DNA from: Kappaphycus alvarezii | Taxonomy: Eukaryota; Rhodophyta; Florideophyceae; Gigartinales; Solieriaceae | Assembly (NCBI GenBank): GCA_002205965.3 | Contig: NADL03000491.1 | Coordinates: forward strand, 62,001-126,000 | Direction: 5' to 3' | Length of the DNA stretch: 64,000 nucleotides | In this document: positions 14,380 through 26,600 of the stretch, piece by piece | Layout of the letters: each line of letters opens with the position of its first letter | Numbering within the stretch: position 1 is the stretch's first letter | The notes under the pieces: model-generated | Seen by the model: the letters and a program-made list of their open reading frames with translations, nothing else | The model's database searches: none | Told to the model about the DNA's origin: nothing | Program-made: the position numbers and the translations under genes

Positions 14380-15450
14380 GATCAACGTAAACCAAACCCA
14401 TCGATTTCCGTTCACTTTTCCGACTCCTTGCCAAACCCCACACCAGGAGATAGGCCTCCACCTTCAACTTTCCTTCTGCCTCCAAACCCCGCTCACACGC
14501 CCTCCCCACGAGACAATCATCTCCACACCCACCTCCCCAAGATTACTGCTGCGCCATTCAACCTCTCACAATTCCCACAACCCCTCCCTCAACCTAGGCC
14601 TCCATTTCAACCCTCACCCTCCCGTTTCTATTTGATGTCCTCTCCTTCTCCTTCCCCATCCCCACTCCATCCATCCCTTGCTTCACATTCCACAATTCCC
14701 TCCCCTCTCCCCTTCTTGTACCCTGCAACCACCCCCTCAGTGCCCCTTACTCTCCTTCCTTTAGCCCCCCCACCCCGTAAATCCTCTTCCTCCCGTCTCC
14801 TTCCCCCTTTCACCCTCTCTTTCTGCCCATTTCTATCCACGAAGTCCTCCTCGACAATATGTCTACTTAACACCCTGGCTCCAATATACATATATCCCTT
14901 CTTCACATTCGCCACATGTTCCCTCCGTCTTTCTCAATCATATGGACTCATCTCCCCTCCCTGACCCCCTCCGGACCTTCCTCCATGTCGGCAGAATCAA
15001 TACACACTCCCCAAACCACCCCCATCATATTCAACACAACCGAAGCCACTATACAGACCATCCTTTTCAGCCAATCCTCAAACACTCACCTTCATCACGT
15101 ATCATCCTCTTTCTTTCTCTCCACTCAACAAAATACACTTCTCCCTAAATTCATATGTCCCCCCCTTCATCTCCCAAAACTCCACGGATGTCGGCAGCAT
15201 TAGTCCTCAACCTCCACACTACCATTATCCTGACCTCGGTCATTTCCGTTACCCTCATCATTCAATGATAAGTTATCAATACTCGCTACCCTCTCGCCAA
15301 CGCCACTACACATACCCAATACTTTCAACTTACACTTTCCCTCTAACCAAACAGGCTTTCTGTCGCGCCAATACGATCCCACTCTTCTCCTCTTAACGCA
15401 CAGCACCACTAAATCCCGACTCGACATCCCTTCCTCCTGTCAAATCCATG
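14380..15450. other. 1-kb pyrimidine-rich tract on the plus strand
   Basis: For about 1 kb the plus strand consists largely of C and T with few G. Long Pro/Ser/Leu-rich open stretches in several overlapping frames (for example 14428-14964) follow from this composition rather than from a gene: all frames read as low-complexity P, S, L, H and T. Its right edge is near the start of a LINE fragment. Confidence 0.7.
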
Positions 15451-15534
15451 TATGAATTTTCTTGTGTTCCGTATATATCTTCTATCGTGTTTGCTTGTCG
15501 TAGGTTTATTGGTGGGGGGGTGTGCACTCTTGGG

Positions 15535-15695
15535 CGGTGCTAACGACGGGATTTTTGGGGATTATCTGACAAACTGCCGGTATGGCAGACAAAAAATTAA
15601 CTGCCACGATGACCAGGGCAAGTTGCTCGGTGGTGACCTCCGGCTTGCAGCAAGGCACCCCGCCATCAATAGCCGAGCCCTGTGTTGTTATAAAA
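15535..15695 (+). mobile_element. LINE tail fragment, family A, left part
   Basis: The segment reads CRYGRQKINCHDDQGKLLGG and then a DLRLAARHPAI-like block, parallel to CRFGCERNTRHNNQ and DLARAARRPSI in the copy at 250-350. It stops just before the point where the family has RPDI. The continuation appears 1.5 kb further right, so the copy seems split by an insertion. Confidence 0.55.
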
Positions 15696-15699
15696 CGAT

Positions 15700-17190
15700 C
15701 CTTTCTGTAGGAGAGCGGTCATCTCCACAAACTTCTGTCTTTTCCTTCCCTGTGAGTTTTCAAAAACAACTCTTCCCACCAACTTTCTTTTACGAACAAA
15801 ACCATGAAACAAATTTTCCCCTATGAATCCAAATTCACTGTACTACTCCATTTAATTTTATTTCTGAGGATTTTGGTCCTCCTTTTTCAAAAAAAGAAAT
15901 CTTTCTACTCATGATCCGTTTCGTCCTCCAAATTCACTTCCGATATTTCATCAAGCAGATTTTCAGTTATTGCCCTGATTGCATCCAAATTCAAAGCTGC
16001 GGCATTGCCTCACATTTTTTATTTCGTCCAACGCCGTGAAACTTTCCGGAGACGTCGCCCTATTTAAAGTTCGAAATCGAAGTTGTTAAGGCAAAACCCC
16101 GCAATCAACTACCACATCGGCTGACCCCTTTTCTGCCCTCAAGATGACCAACCTCCGCGCGTCCCTCACCTTCGCCAAATCATCCCGAGGCCGCCGCCCT
16201 CTCAACGCTCTGGTCCTGATGGCCAATGGATCAACGGTTTGTGATGATTACTGTAGAAGAATGGACAGGGAACGCGTTCGGTATTTGGTCCCCCAGCACT
16301 GCTTCGAGGAGGTAGAAGAGGCAGAAGAGGAAGAGGAGGCAGAGGAAAAGGAGGAATAGGAGCACTGAGTGTACCCGTGGGAGCCACTGGTGTACAACAG
16401 TGGGGGAGCTGCTGCGGAGAACGGAGGGGAGACTGAGGGACTAATCGTTTTTTCTGGCTCTTCTGACAAGGATAAGAAGGAGGATGAAGAGGAGGACGAG
16501 TAGGATGAGAGGGAGATAGACATGTAGAGTGTTGGAATCATGGGGAGGGGGCCGGCCGGTATGGATCAGGTGGCCCCGACGATGGAACTGGATGGGGTAT
16601 CTTTAGTTGTTTTGATATCCCACAGGAGGAAATGGAGAATTGTAAGCCGTTCGCGGATATTTGTGGGGACTTTTTAGGTGGAATGGATATGATGGAAGAA
16701 TAGTTTGGCTCTGATCTCGCGCACTAAGATAGTAAGGAGGAAATATATATATTTATCCTGATATTATCTGCTGTTAGTCTTTCTCGTTAACACGATTCAA
16801 TTTGATGCATTTTGTGGTACTGAGTATGTTTGTTTGAGACTTTATGGTTATGAAAAAAGTCAATATAAGCTGAATAAACTGCTTCCTCTTGTGGAGGTCA
16901 AGCAAGTTGGCAGACAACTTCAAGTCAAGTCCCGAGTAGTGAGAAGTTGAGAGCCAACTTCAGACCCAAGAAACTTTGTTCTTACGCTGGTAACAGAGCA
17001 TCAGTGGTAGACCTTTCCACTTCTATACTTTCCTGTATACCTCTCAACTTTCCTCCTTACCCGACCCTTTTTTCGTTCAATTATACCACGGTAGCACTTT
17101 TGTCGCTCGCAACACCTTCTTCTTGGGGTAAATGGTTCTGCGTTTCTCTTCTCCCGACGATTTACCCCTATAACCCTGAGTAGAACAAAA
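15700..17190. other. block that separates two halves of a LINE tail
   Basis: This segment sits where the LINE tail is interrupted and is probably an insertion. It contains a TATTTAAA-like box near 16060, a small open frame at 16144-16359 (71 residues with a Glu-rich end, no known domain), purine-rich GAGGAA runs at about 16307-16360 and 16468-16520, and near 16986 the string TGGTAACAGAGC. That string differs by one base from the usual initiator-tRNA-Met primer-binding site of plant-type LTR elements, so the block may be an LTR-bearing or non-autonomous relic. No ends or target duplication could be fixed. Confidence 0.4.
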
Positions 17191-17194
17191 TACT

Positions 17195-17570
17195 AAGTCA
17201 GATATCGGAGAAACTGGATCCAATGGCGGCACTGATTACTTGAACATCAGCTTTGCGAACCCACTAGCCCTTTCCCATCTCAGAAGTAGAAAAATTCACC
17301 CATTTGCTAGCTTGAACGCTGCCCGTGCCGAAAAGCTACAAAAAGGCAGTGTTTTAGAAATTGGCTACCCGGCAAGAGTAGTTTTTTTCCGGTTCAAATC
17401 TCCTCACTCGGAGGTTGGCATCCACCCGCGTTCTCCATAGTCATGGAGATGGCAAGATCTGTCGCCAAACAAGCCTTGGACCAATACACCAGGGTGACGG
17501 TAATACTACTAGAACGACACGCCGTCCCAGTAGTTACCTCAAACGTCTCCTTTCTGTGACCGAAAGCCCA
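17195..17570 (+). mobile_element. LINE tail fragment, family A, right part
   Basis: Starts with SDIGETGSNGGTDYLNISF, the counterpart of RPDIRAMGAFGGTDYFDVTF in the copy at the left window edge, followed by LNAARAEK and, in another frame near 17400, SSLGGWHPPAF. The catalytic-like Asp before V is Asn here (DYLNIS instead of DYFDVT), a sign of decay. Together with 15535-15695 it makes one interrupted copy. Confidence 0.65.
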
Positions 17571-17619
17571 CCTTGTTTTTGTTAGCTGTGGTTTCTTCAT
17601 CTGCTGCAAATTAGAAAAA

Positions 17620-20000
17620 CTCTAAGAACGGAAGTTAAAATGACTCTAGCCTACACATTACTCGTATTAAGACAATCACACGCTCTTCCAAATATAAAAG
17701 TACAGGAACAATATTAATTCTAACGTCTTTTCTGAAACATCCCTCGGTTCTCAGCGTTCCTACCTCTCATAGTAAACCCAACCCATGTTTTCCATAACAT
17801 CATGAAGAGCTGGCTGGGTACACTACCAGATTCTCGTAATTCCGTTTTGATTCTACCTAGTAGGTTTCTGGGCAACCGCGATAGCAGAGTGTCGTTTCAG
17901 AATTTTTCTTCGTTCCCTTGATCCTTATCTGCTACTTTATGTCCACCAAATTCTATTAATTCGTCGTCTGAAGACAATACAGATTCCAGATCAGAATCAA
18001 TTCTCTCTGGTGCTGCAGCTTCATATTCAAAATTATCGGCTATGAATGACTCTTCTTGAGCAGGGCATGTTGTTGCTGCCAAGCAGCGACTGACAAGCTC
18101 ATCAGCAGGCATTAAAATCTCAAAGATACTACTGCTTGCAGAGAGCATTTCTACATCGATTTCAATATCTTCAGAACAGTCTCCCTCTTCCCCTTCTTTC
18201 TGCAAACCATTAAAATCTCTGTTGCTGTCGTAAATATGGCGCTTTTATCTGAAATACAGACGGCTCGGAGCACAAACATTAAGACCTTTGTTACAGAGTA
18301 GAGAGCGGCAAGAGAGCGTTGGTAGTAGACGAACCTGTCAAATATTGGCATTTGCTTGTCAAACGAGCAGAATCCTCTCAGAAAAAAAGATGATACATCA
18401 ATAAATTTTATATATAGTCGCCGTTTCCTCCAAAGAGTTCCTTTATGTTTACGGAATGCTCCTTTCCTTCTAGCGGGTTTCACCATTACATCATGATACG
18501 AGATCAGATATAAGTCATTTTTCGAGTGCACAAATGATATGCACGCGTTCTTTTTTTGCTTTTTACTTCGCTTAGAGATGCATCCCCAAACTTCAAGACT
18601 TTCGAAATCTCTTCAACCGGAAGGTCTGGCGAAGACGCACTACTTCTCATCGACAACTTGACAACCGAATCATGGGCATCGCACTTCTCATACTTTTGCC
18701 AAATAAAAAATAGATAACCGACCGCATCGAAAAAAACTCCCTCTATTGCTTTCTCCCGGCGTTGAGATCGTGGTGTGTAATATAGTATAGATGTGAAATC
18801 ACATATAAACCATCGTCCTCTTTAGTCACTCGGGCCCCGCTGGTATTGTTTTTGCGACGGTCGTACATTTTTGGGTCATACCCAAAGCTTTCCTTCGTTT
18901 TACGCACGGCTTGAATGTGCTCATTGCCGACGTGAGAAACATATCTGTTGTCTTCTGTTACAAACTTCTTTCTAAGTCATTACTGAAGTGCTTTGCGTTC
19001 ATCACATGTATTTGAAGCAACTAGCGAGCTCTCTTTAGGCTTAGAATTCAGAAAGGAACCAAATATATTTAGGCGAGCGTAATAGTGGATTCTTTTCATG
19101 ATAAAGTCCCGAAAATCTATCTGTATCTTTCCTTGCTTGTCCTTAAACGATTTCCTAGTTTCATCGTTCTTTTTAGACCATAAAATCACCTCTAAAACTT
19201 TATCAAACGTATCAACAGTGAGCTCTCCTTAGTTGTTTTCCATCCCCTTTATCAATAGTCCAATTAGAGCGTTGAAGATACATGGTGCTAAAGTGACATT
19301 GCTGTATGCAATATCCCAGTCAGGCGAGCGACTATCCAATATCTCCTCAAACTGCCTGATTGTTTTCACTCATATCTAAGTTTTGGGTTAATCTGACTCG
19401 ATAGGACTGCTTCCACGGTTTAAAAGGGTCTCAAGCATGCTTATTGTCCTCCCCATTATTTTTTTATTCCTACTATCTCCTCTTAAACCCTTTCCACCCT
19501 GCTAGAGAGGCTAAGAAACTAGCTAATTTGGGCAGAACAGGTTTCATTTGGCTTATGGCCAACTGATACAACTGCTTGACCTGCATGGATTCAGTTTCTG
19601 TGGATTTGTGCTTGGCAGGGGCCTTTCTGACATCATCTCTAAACAGTAAGCAAAGGACCCCTCATATACACATCTGGTTGTCGAAACCCTCCAGATATTC
19701 TGAGCTGTACATTTCAATCTACTCATTCCATTGCATTTCACAATAAAGTGGAAACTTTTTGTGTTTGGTTTACTGGGAATAATCTGTAAGCTAGAATCAT
19801 TTCAAAAACTATTGTACAACAGAGTCCTTGTAATCTTACACAATCGGACCCCAAATACCACAAATTAGCTGAGAGTCCTGTTAACAGACAGGCGGGGTTG
19901 TAAACAAACATCAAAGCAGCTGCGTTGATGCTTCCTAGCATTTCGTTGCAGAAGAACTGCCCATAAAGCACTGGGACAATATCTTCCCGAACCCCCTCTC
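17620..20000 (-). other. unrecognised, decayed protein-coding traces
   Basis: Several open stretches on the minus strand (for example 18531-18151, 18205-17897 and 19189-18980) have ordinary protein composition, including an acidic Ser/Glu/Asp-rich piece and Lys-rich segments. Stops and frame changes are frequent. I do not recognise the family. The density of remnants suggests a mobile element rather than a host gene, but nothing proves it. Confidence 0.35.
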
Positions 20001-22940
20001 CCTCATGTAGAGCGCCTCTTACTCCTCTCTGCAGCAGTTCATTCTAACTTCGAAATTCTTTGACATTTAAATAATCTATCTCCCCTTTCTCCATAGGATA
20101 AGAAACCCTTTTTTCGTTCCACAAACTTTTGCGGTTCTATGTAGCAACTTGGGTGGTATTTAGTAGAAGTCTTTTACTTCACAAAACTTTTGGGACCTGT
20201 TTTCTCTGGCTTTCCTTCCACTTTTCATCCCCTTCCCTGGCGGATGTTGGGGACATATGTTTTGCCGAGTAACCTAGTCGTGTTGCTAATGGTATGACTT
20301 AACTCTTATTGATTAATTCTCGCAAAGTTCCACGTCACTTGTGCTTTAATAAAGAGTTCTTGATTTTTAGTAAAAGGAGAAGTTTAATATCAAAAATCTT
20401 TCAGCGCTATGCTACTGCGTATATGTTATTTTATTTATAAACTCAACTTAATCAAAACTGTTTGGGACAGCCTATTTTAAAGCAAAAACGAACCACACTT
20501 AAATCAAAGAATTTCTGTGGCCAGTGCATTGATTTTAATTCTCATTGATGTTGTTGCATTCTATACAAAAAACGTAAAATAATATTAAAAATTGCATCAG
20601 ATGCATCAGATCCTTGCATTTTTACATGGACCAAATGCTGTAATTCAGAAGCTCGCACTATTCAAATGAAAATGATGCATCATGGCATGCTATTTTGCTG
20701 GTTCGAAACACACACTACCGAGTCATAGATTTAACCATAGATTCATGACTTGGTACCACATAAATCCCCTACGAATCCCTCCACCACGTTCTTCGCCACA
20801 ACAAACTGCTGCACCAGCTGCCGGTACCATGTGAATCTCATAATTTCTATTACCTGCTGAAGTTCGTTGACTGAAACCACCGCAATCCATCCAACCTCCT
20901 CTTTACCTCTTCTTGCCCATCTCAACAGAATATCCGAGGTTCTTTTCTGTTTCCTTGCTCTTCGATAATTTCCTCTCAAGCACTGCATCCTAGCCTGTCG
21001 ATTTTTCACAGGTCCTTTGCACTTACTCCCTAGTCGAACGATCTTTGGAATTATTCTGTTAATTCCCGTTCCAGTGCCATCCAGCTTCGCACCTTTCATG
21101 AGTGCATCACATTAATTACTGCCGTATCCACATGCCGCAGCACTTTCCTCGCGATTCTCTTCACTTCCTTGTGAGTCGATCAAGCATGCAAGTTGTTCTG
21201 TCTAATCCCGCTTGGGAGCCATTTACTCTCGCAACTTTCATGCCCGCATCATATCCATGGCCACTCCCCCCAGCACATTCCCCCCGACTACACAATTTTC
21301 ACTTATCTCTGCAACAGTTTATATCTCCTTTATTGTTTCTTCTTCTCTTTTTTTGCTCAAACCTTAAGATTCATTTATCTAACTCTTCCTCTTCCCTCTA
21401 TATGAACTATCTTACGTCTTACTTCCTAATTCCTTTTATCCTCCGTTTTCCAGCTCCTTTACAACTTCTGAACTACCCTTGGGTGCCCTGATCTACTACT
21501 CTTCTCTAACTCCCATTAGCCACATCTGTGTACCGGTCAAATCGAGTCTCTCCTTAAGATTTACAGTTACTGATCTACCTTTATCCACGACACCTTCTTC
21601 GCGTTTCATATGATGCTGCCATTCGTTCCGCAGGTCTTCACTACACTGACTACGCCTAAAAGCTTGACTTTTGCTACGATGGCACTCACGGCACAACAGG
21701 CAACTTATTTCCTATTATCTTTGATAACACCACTTACATCCGCCTCAAATGTATTCACGGGGATGTTATCCACAAATCCCGTTCCGACAACCTCACACTG
21801 GATCAGGAGTTCTGCGTCACCGACGTTGCCCTACCCCCATGATCTTACGCCTATCACAACTTCACAAGGGCTCGCCACCCAATCACATACTGTTGCAAAG
21901 CGATTGCTACAATATGCCAGGCATCCTAAAACGAACATGTAGTTCCAGAACTGACAAAAATTGGCTGCAGGGAGCTCTCAGAGTTCACAATGTGGGAGGA
22001 CCGCTGTTCGAGTAGTAGAAGAAGCGCATGGATTCTTTGTTCATGCAGACACCACTGCAGTGCTGCTTCGGATTCGAGCCATTGGAAAACGCTTCACTAT
22101 GCTGATTAGTCCTTATTTGCCTTTGTAAAAGTGCCAATCGGTCTATGATTATATCTGAGAATTCCAGACGGGTCACCAACAGTGATCTGAAGCATTAATG
22201 AGGCTCTGTAGTTAAGGGCAGATATCTGTTTGGTGCACATTTCTTCAATAAAAATGTCTTTAGCGAACACTTTCAATCATAATTATCCTCAACACTTCTC
22301 CCACATGCACCATTCTCATTGCTCCCCCTATTCTTATCACTCCGATGCACCCAATCACTAATAACGCCATCTGTCTGACCCCAAAAGTTGTCCCTTGTAA
22401 CCACTCAGTCTGATTCACGCACCTGTTCCACGTTCTTGACTAAATTCCAACAGACTGGGCTCTCTCCTCACCTTTCATTACTTTTAAAAGAGATGGGCAA
22501 AGAGATTTGTAAGTGTGTTTAAACCAAAAATGTGTGCTTCAGAACAAAATTTGGATAATGGCAACCTGGATTTGATGTCAACATCAAAAGAGAACACCAA
22601 TCTTGAATCATCAGCCAGCCATTCGCTGTACAGTGTTATAGAACTAACAAAGAGATAGCTATTGTTTTTATGACCCTGTATCATTATCGATGCAATATTG
22701 TATAATTGACTAATCGCACATTATTTCGGAATGTTTGTCACTGCCCCACGATTATACTTCAGGTTGAAGTAATGAGAAATGATCGGAGACGAAGGTGGCG
22801 CCTACAAGAGGCTAGCTTCTCTACTGCTAAACTTCAGCGTCAATTTTCAAGAGCATAAGTACACACATCATCACACCGGAGCGATTTTAGTCCTCAGAAA
22901 GTGTCTGTTAGGATGAAAAATTCTCCATCAGTGGCAGTTC
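20000..22940. other. spacer with weak coding-like stretches
   Basis: Open stretches at 20743-21099 (-) and 21610-22015 (+) have no domain I know. Around 21.1-21.5 and 22.26-22.46 kb the plus strand is again rich in C and T. Nothing here can be called a gene. Confidence 0.4.
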
Positions 22941-22961
22941 AGGACAATCAGAAACCCCACT

Positions 22962-23196
22962 CAGGATCATTGCCGAGAGTATATCTAGCACTAGCGCATG
23001 AGTAAAATGAATAACTTGACTCGGGATCACCTCAGGGAATAGATCAAGCAGTCGCGCTTGAGATACATGAATAACATGTCTTGAAATAACTTCAAAGAAT
23101 AGATCATCTAGTCGCGCTTGAGAGACATAAGAAACATGATTCGGATCACCTCATAGAATAGACCATTCAATCCCGCTTCAAATACACGAAGAATCC
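22962..23196 (+). repeat. 60-bp tandem repeat, about four diverged units
   Basis: Successive stretches at about 22985, 23045, 23105 and 23164 line up with a period of about 60 bp. Shared blocks are AGTCGCGCTTGAGA and GATCACCTCA...GAATAGA. The last unit is the most diverged. The array ends exactly where transposase-like coding begins, so it is probably a subterminal repeat of that transposon. Confidence 0.75.
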
Positions 23197-23199
23197 GAC

Positions 23200-26100
23200 C
23201 CTATGTACACCTCCGAACATAATGAACCACGCACCAGGGACTATTTGGCTCGATTGAAAGGGGCAATGGAAGGTAGAGCTGGCCTGATGCTTGACCCTGA
23301 TTATGTGAGCCGACCAGAATGTATGCAAAGTCCCTGCTCTGAAGAGAAAAGTTTCTTGAGTGACATTGAGAGTGAGACAGATGACAGCAAAACGGATGGT
23401 ATTGTTGTTCCTTTGCCTACGTCATCCAATTTGAATGCGATGATGTGATGGCTTTCTGCCTTTCCACGTGAATCGTCTCAGTTTAGTATTATCACTGGGG
23501 AGCGACTGCTTGGATTTATTTCAACCACGGGCCATATAAGTCTATCCGCACGGAAGTATGAGTTTATGGCGATTGCGCTAAAAACTGCCAACAGCACTTG
23601 GAGGATGATTACATACAAGAAGTTTCGCCGCGGAATGGACAGAGATCTTGTCATTTATTGTTTCCTATCTAGCTTTATTTGCTTGGTACGTATCATACCA
23701 CGAGAAGAAGCTTTCTATCGAAGACCACAGCAATTGAAAACGAAGCATTAAGATGGGTATCATCATCCCCTCAATTGCGTGAGAATTATCATGCCATCTG
23801 AATGGGCTAAGGTAGATATACTGACGTACTTCTTCTACGAAGAAGTATTCGAGAAGCAGATAGATGACTACTAGAATGTTATATCAGTAGAGGATGTACC
23901 TATTATAACTCACCGTCACACAGCATTAGGATATGACCTTCGCTTATGTGTTTCGTTCTCTGGGTCAATTCGGCCATCAAAATACGGCGATATGATACAT
24001 ATTCCGTGCAGCTCGCACCCAAGATTGCCAATTGAAGAGGACATTACCAACAGGGGTTTGCCAGTAACTTCCGATTCTGTTCGTGAATATTCCGGCAACA
24101 GCGGGTTTTATCTAGTTCGTGGAGTTGTGGGAAGTAGTTCGTGTGTCGATTCTACCTCTATAGCACCGAAAGAGAAAATAGATAGTGAAGATCATTGGGA
24201 TTGCGATGAACGGGGAGTTGTTGGTTTTTTTTCACAATCAACTCGGAATTCTCTTGCGCAAATTACAACAGAAACTTCTGCAGGCCATACACTAAGGTGT
24301 TTGACCAGTTTGTAATGATTTATTTAGTTGATACATTGCCTAAGGGCATATGCGTATTCATTAGACCCGAAGTATACTGAGGCCCATCAAGGCTTGTATA
24401 CGTTATGATTATCTCACTAGTAAGGCATTTTCATGTTCAAGCTGCTCAGAGACTAGTATGAGTTAAACCACATGATATTGAACGGACAATCTAACTGGTC
24501 TAATTCAAGTAACTTCTGCAAGTGTCAAAAAGATACCCTTGTGGTATACTGGTTCAAGGGGCTGCCCGAATTTCATTAATAACTGCAGAATGAAAAATAG
24601 GTGCTTGTTATGTGACGAAACTATGTACCTAGTCTGTCGAGTGGATTTACATGCTGACGGGTTAAATATGCATAAGTCATTGTCTGACACACGTTCAGTC
24701 ATTGGTTGTTATATTATTCCACTCAGGCTATCATCAAGTACTCGTCGTTCTATTGCGGCCACCATATTTATGACCCTCACGCCAGATTGTAAAGATGTTA
24801 ATGATGCACTGAGCATTATTACAGAGGACATATTTCGGGCTGCAGTTGACGGTGTACTCGGAAGAGGCCCGTATGGGAGTAAGGTCAGGATATTTATAGA
24901 TTCATAAGCCTTCTTTGGAGACTACCCCGCTGCCGCCGCGGTGACTGATCTGAGAGGTCACATAGAAGATTATTACTGCAGCTAATGCGCTTTTCGGAAA
25001 AGTAAGGGAGGACTAAACCCTGAAATTCTGTATTCAACTGAGATTCACAGCACAAGGTTGGGGTAAATGAGATTAGACGAACGCATGTCTCATATCAGGG
25101 ACTGAAAACTCTCTGAAAAAGTGCTAAAGGGACTCGATCTAAACTGGCAGACAACCTCGGATTCTGTAAAATTCCCGCTGGTGAGATTGTCAACACTATT
25201 TAGGCAAGGTAAACCAAAGCATTACACGTTGTATGGAACTCCGGTTGTTGAAACCTACTTACAGTCTTACCTCAACTCTGCTGCTGTCAAAGATCATTTA
25301 CTGATTAATCTTTAATAAAGTGCTCTCGTTTTGTTTAGCAGAACCGCCGAATGATGACAAACGAGCATATTTTGAAATTTCCATATTGGGGTGCATAGCA
25401 AGCAACGGGTTTCCTGTCCAAACAAACATACTTTGGTGGAGCAAGAATGGGTGGTACGAAGGCGTAGTAATTGTCATAATGTCTTCGCTGTTTTGCGTGG
25501 TACTTTTTGCCACGCCAATTTTGCAATTGATATATCAGCAGACTGGTAATTCGGTATTCCTATTACCGCGACATTAGCAGGATATGGTTACTTCTGTCTA
25601 TTATTGGCTATGCATACGAACTGAAAGCAGTCTCTATCGAGCACGCCATCCGGATTGGGAAGGCAGGGTAGAAAAATGAAAATAGAACTCGCCCGAAAGT
25701 TTGTAAACTCGGCTGCACTTCTTTATAGGTCAAATGGAGAAAGGGCGGCTGTGTTGGACAAACCTAACGCGCACCGTGCTGTAGAGCTCTGCGTCCATAC
25801 AATAACAGTATTTGGGCATGCATGTAATTTCTCTGAAATGGTGTTCGAGTCTGTATACAGATCATTTAAGGATTCGTTAGAGGCAAACACCAACGCGGAT
25901 GCACATCTGAGTGCAGTTGAGCGCGCATTGGCAAGAGAATGGCTTGGTAGGATTACTCCTTGCATATGTGCTGGACTCATGGGTCTGAGAAGGACAAGCG
26001 CTGTGCTGAGACCGTGTTGCTTCGATTCTTTTTAGGCGAGGAAGGCCTCCGCGCAATAGATACTAGAGCATCCTCTGGGTTCATGACAAAATATAGGACA

Positions 26101-26600
26101 GCTCCATCCAGTTCCTTTGTGGAGCCTGTCACTAACATTTTGAGAGAATCTCCGCATGCTATCTTGCCCTACAAGAAAGGGGGATTTTGGGAAGCACTGC
26201 ATCGGAAAATGGGTCGCCCGTACGACTTACAAGGAGGGGGATGCAAAGGTTAACAAGGCTTTACAAGCTGGGGCGAGGGATAGGCGACAGTACTTTAAAA
26301 CTGTTTCGCAGGGCTCGTTACGACTATGTTGAGAAATTTGGCGGCCGCCGGCGCTCATATCCCCATTAAGCGGTTGAGGAAGGAGACGCAGTTTCAGTAG
26401 TTATAGGAGCTGCTGGACACGTAAGACGGGAAGTTACGACTCTTCATAATGGCGATGGCGAACAGCATATCTTCGTTTTGATCGATATCTGTGTAGACGA
26501 CCTAGGGACTGTCTGGGGCTTCGCCAAAAGAATGTTTCCATGCCATGGCCGATATAGTTGTGCCTTTTCACCAATTATTATTCTTGAATTTGGACCAAGC
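23200..26600 (+). mobile_element. CMC/Plavaka-type DNA transposon, broken transposase
   Basis: Pieces of a large Tnp2/Plavaka-like transposase lie in order on the plus strand. An N-terminal block contains GHISLSARKYEFMA (about 23.54 kb). A central DDE-region block has VDLHADGLNMHKSLSDTRS, then IGCYIIPLRL, then an AFFGDYPAAAAV-like segment (about 24.6-24.95 kb). Next comes KVLKGLDLNW (about 25.12 kb), and then the C-terminal KPNAHRAVELCVHTITVFGH with VERALAREW (about 25.76-25.94 kb). This order fits the family, whose members run to roughly 900-1,100 residues. Many stops and frame changes make it inactive. No terminal inverted repeats were seen. Confidence 0.75.

Noticed and set aside
14428-14964. 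178-residue Pro/Ser-rich open frame
   Set aside because: It lies in a C/T-rich tract where neighbouring frames are equally long and equally low in complexity. No domain, signal peptide or codon pattern supports a gene.
17385-17410. tRNA-like B box GGTTCAAATC
   Set aside because: It lies inside the LINE tail, and no matching acceptor stem or A box surrounds it.
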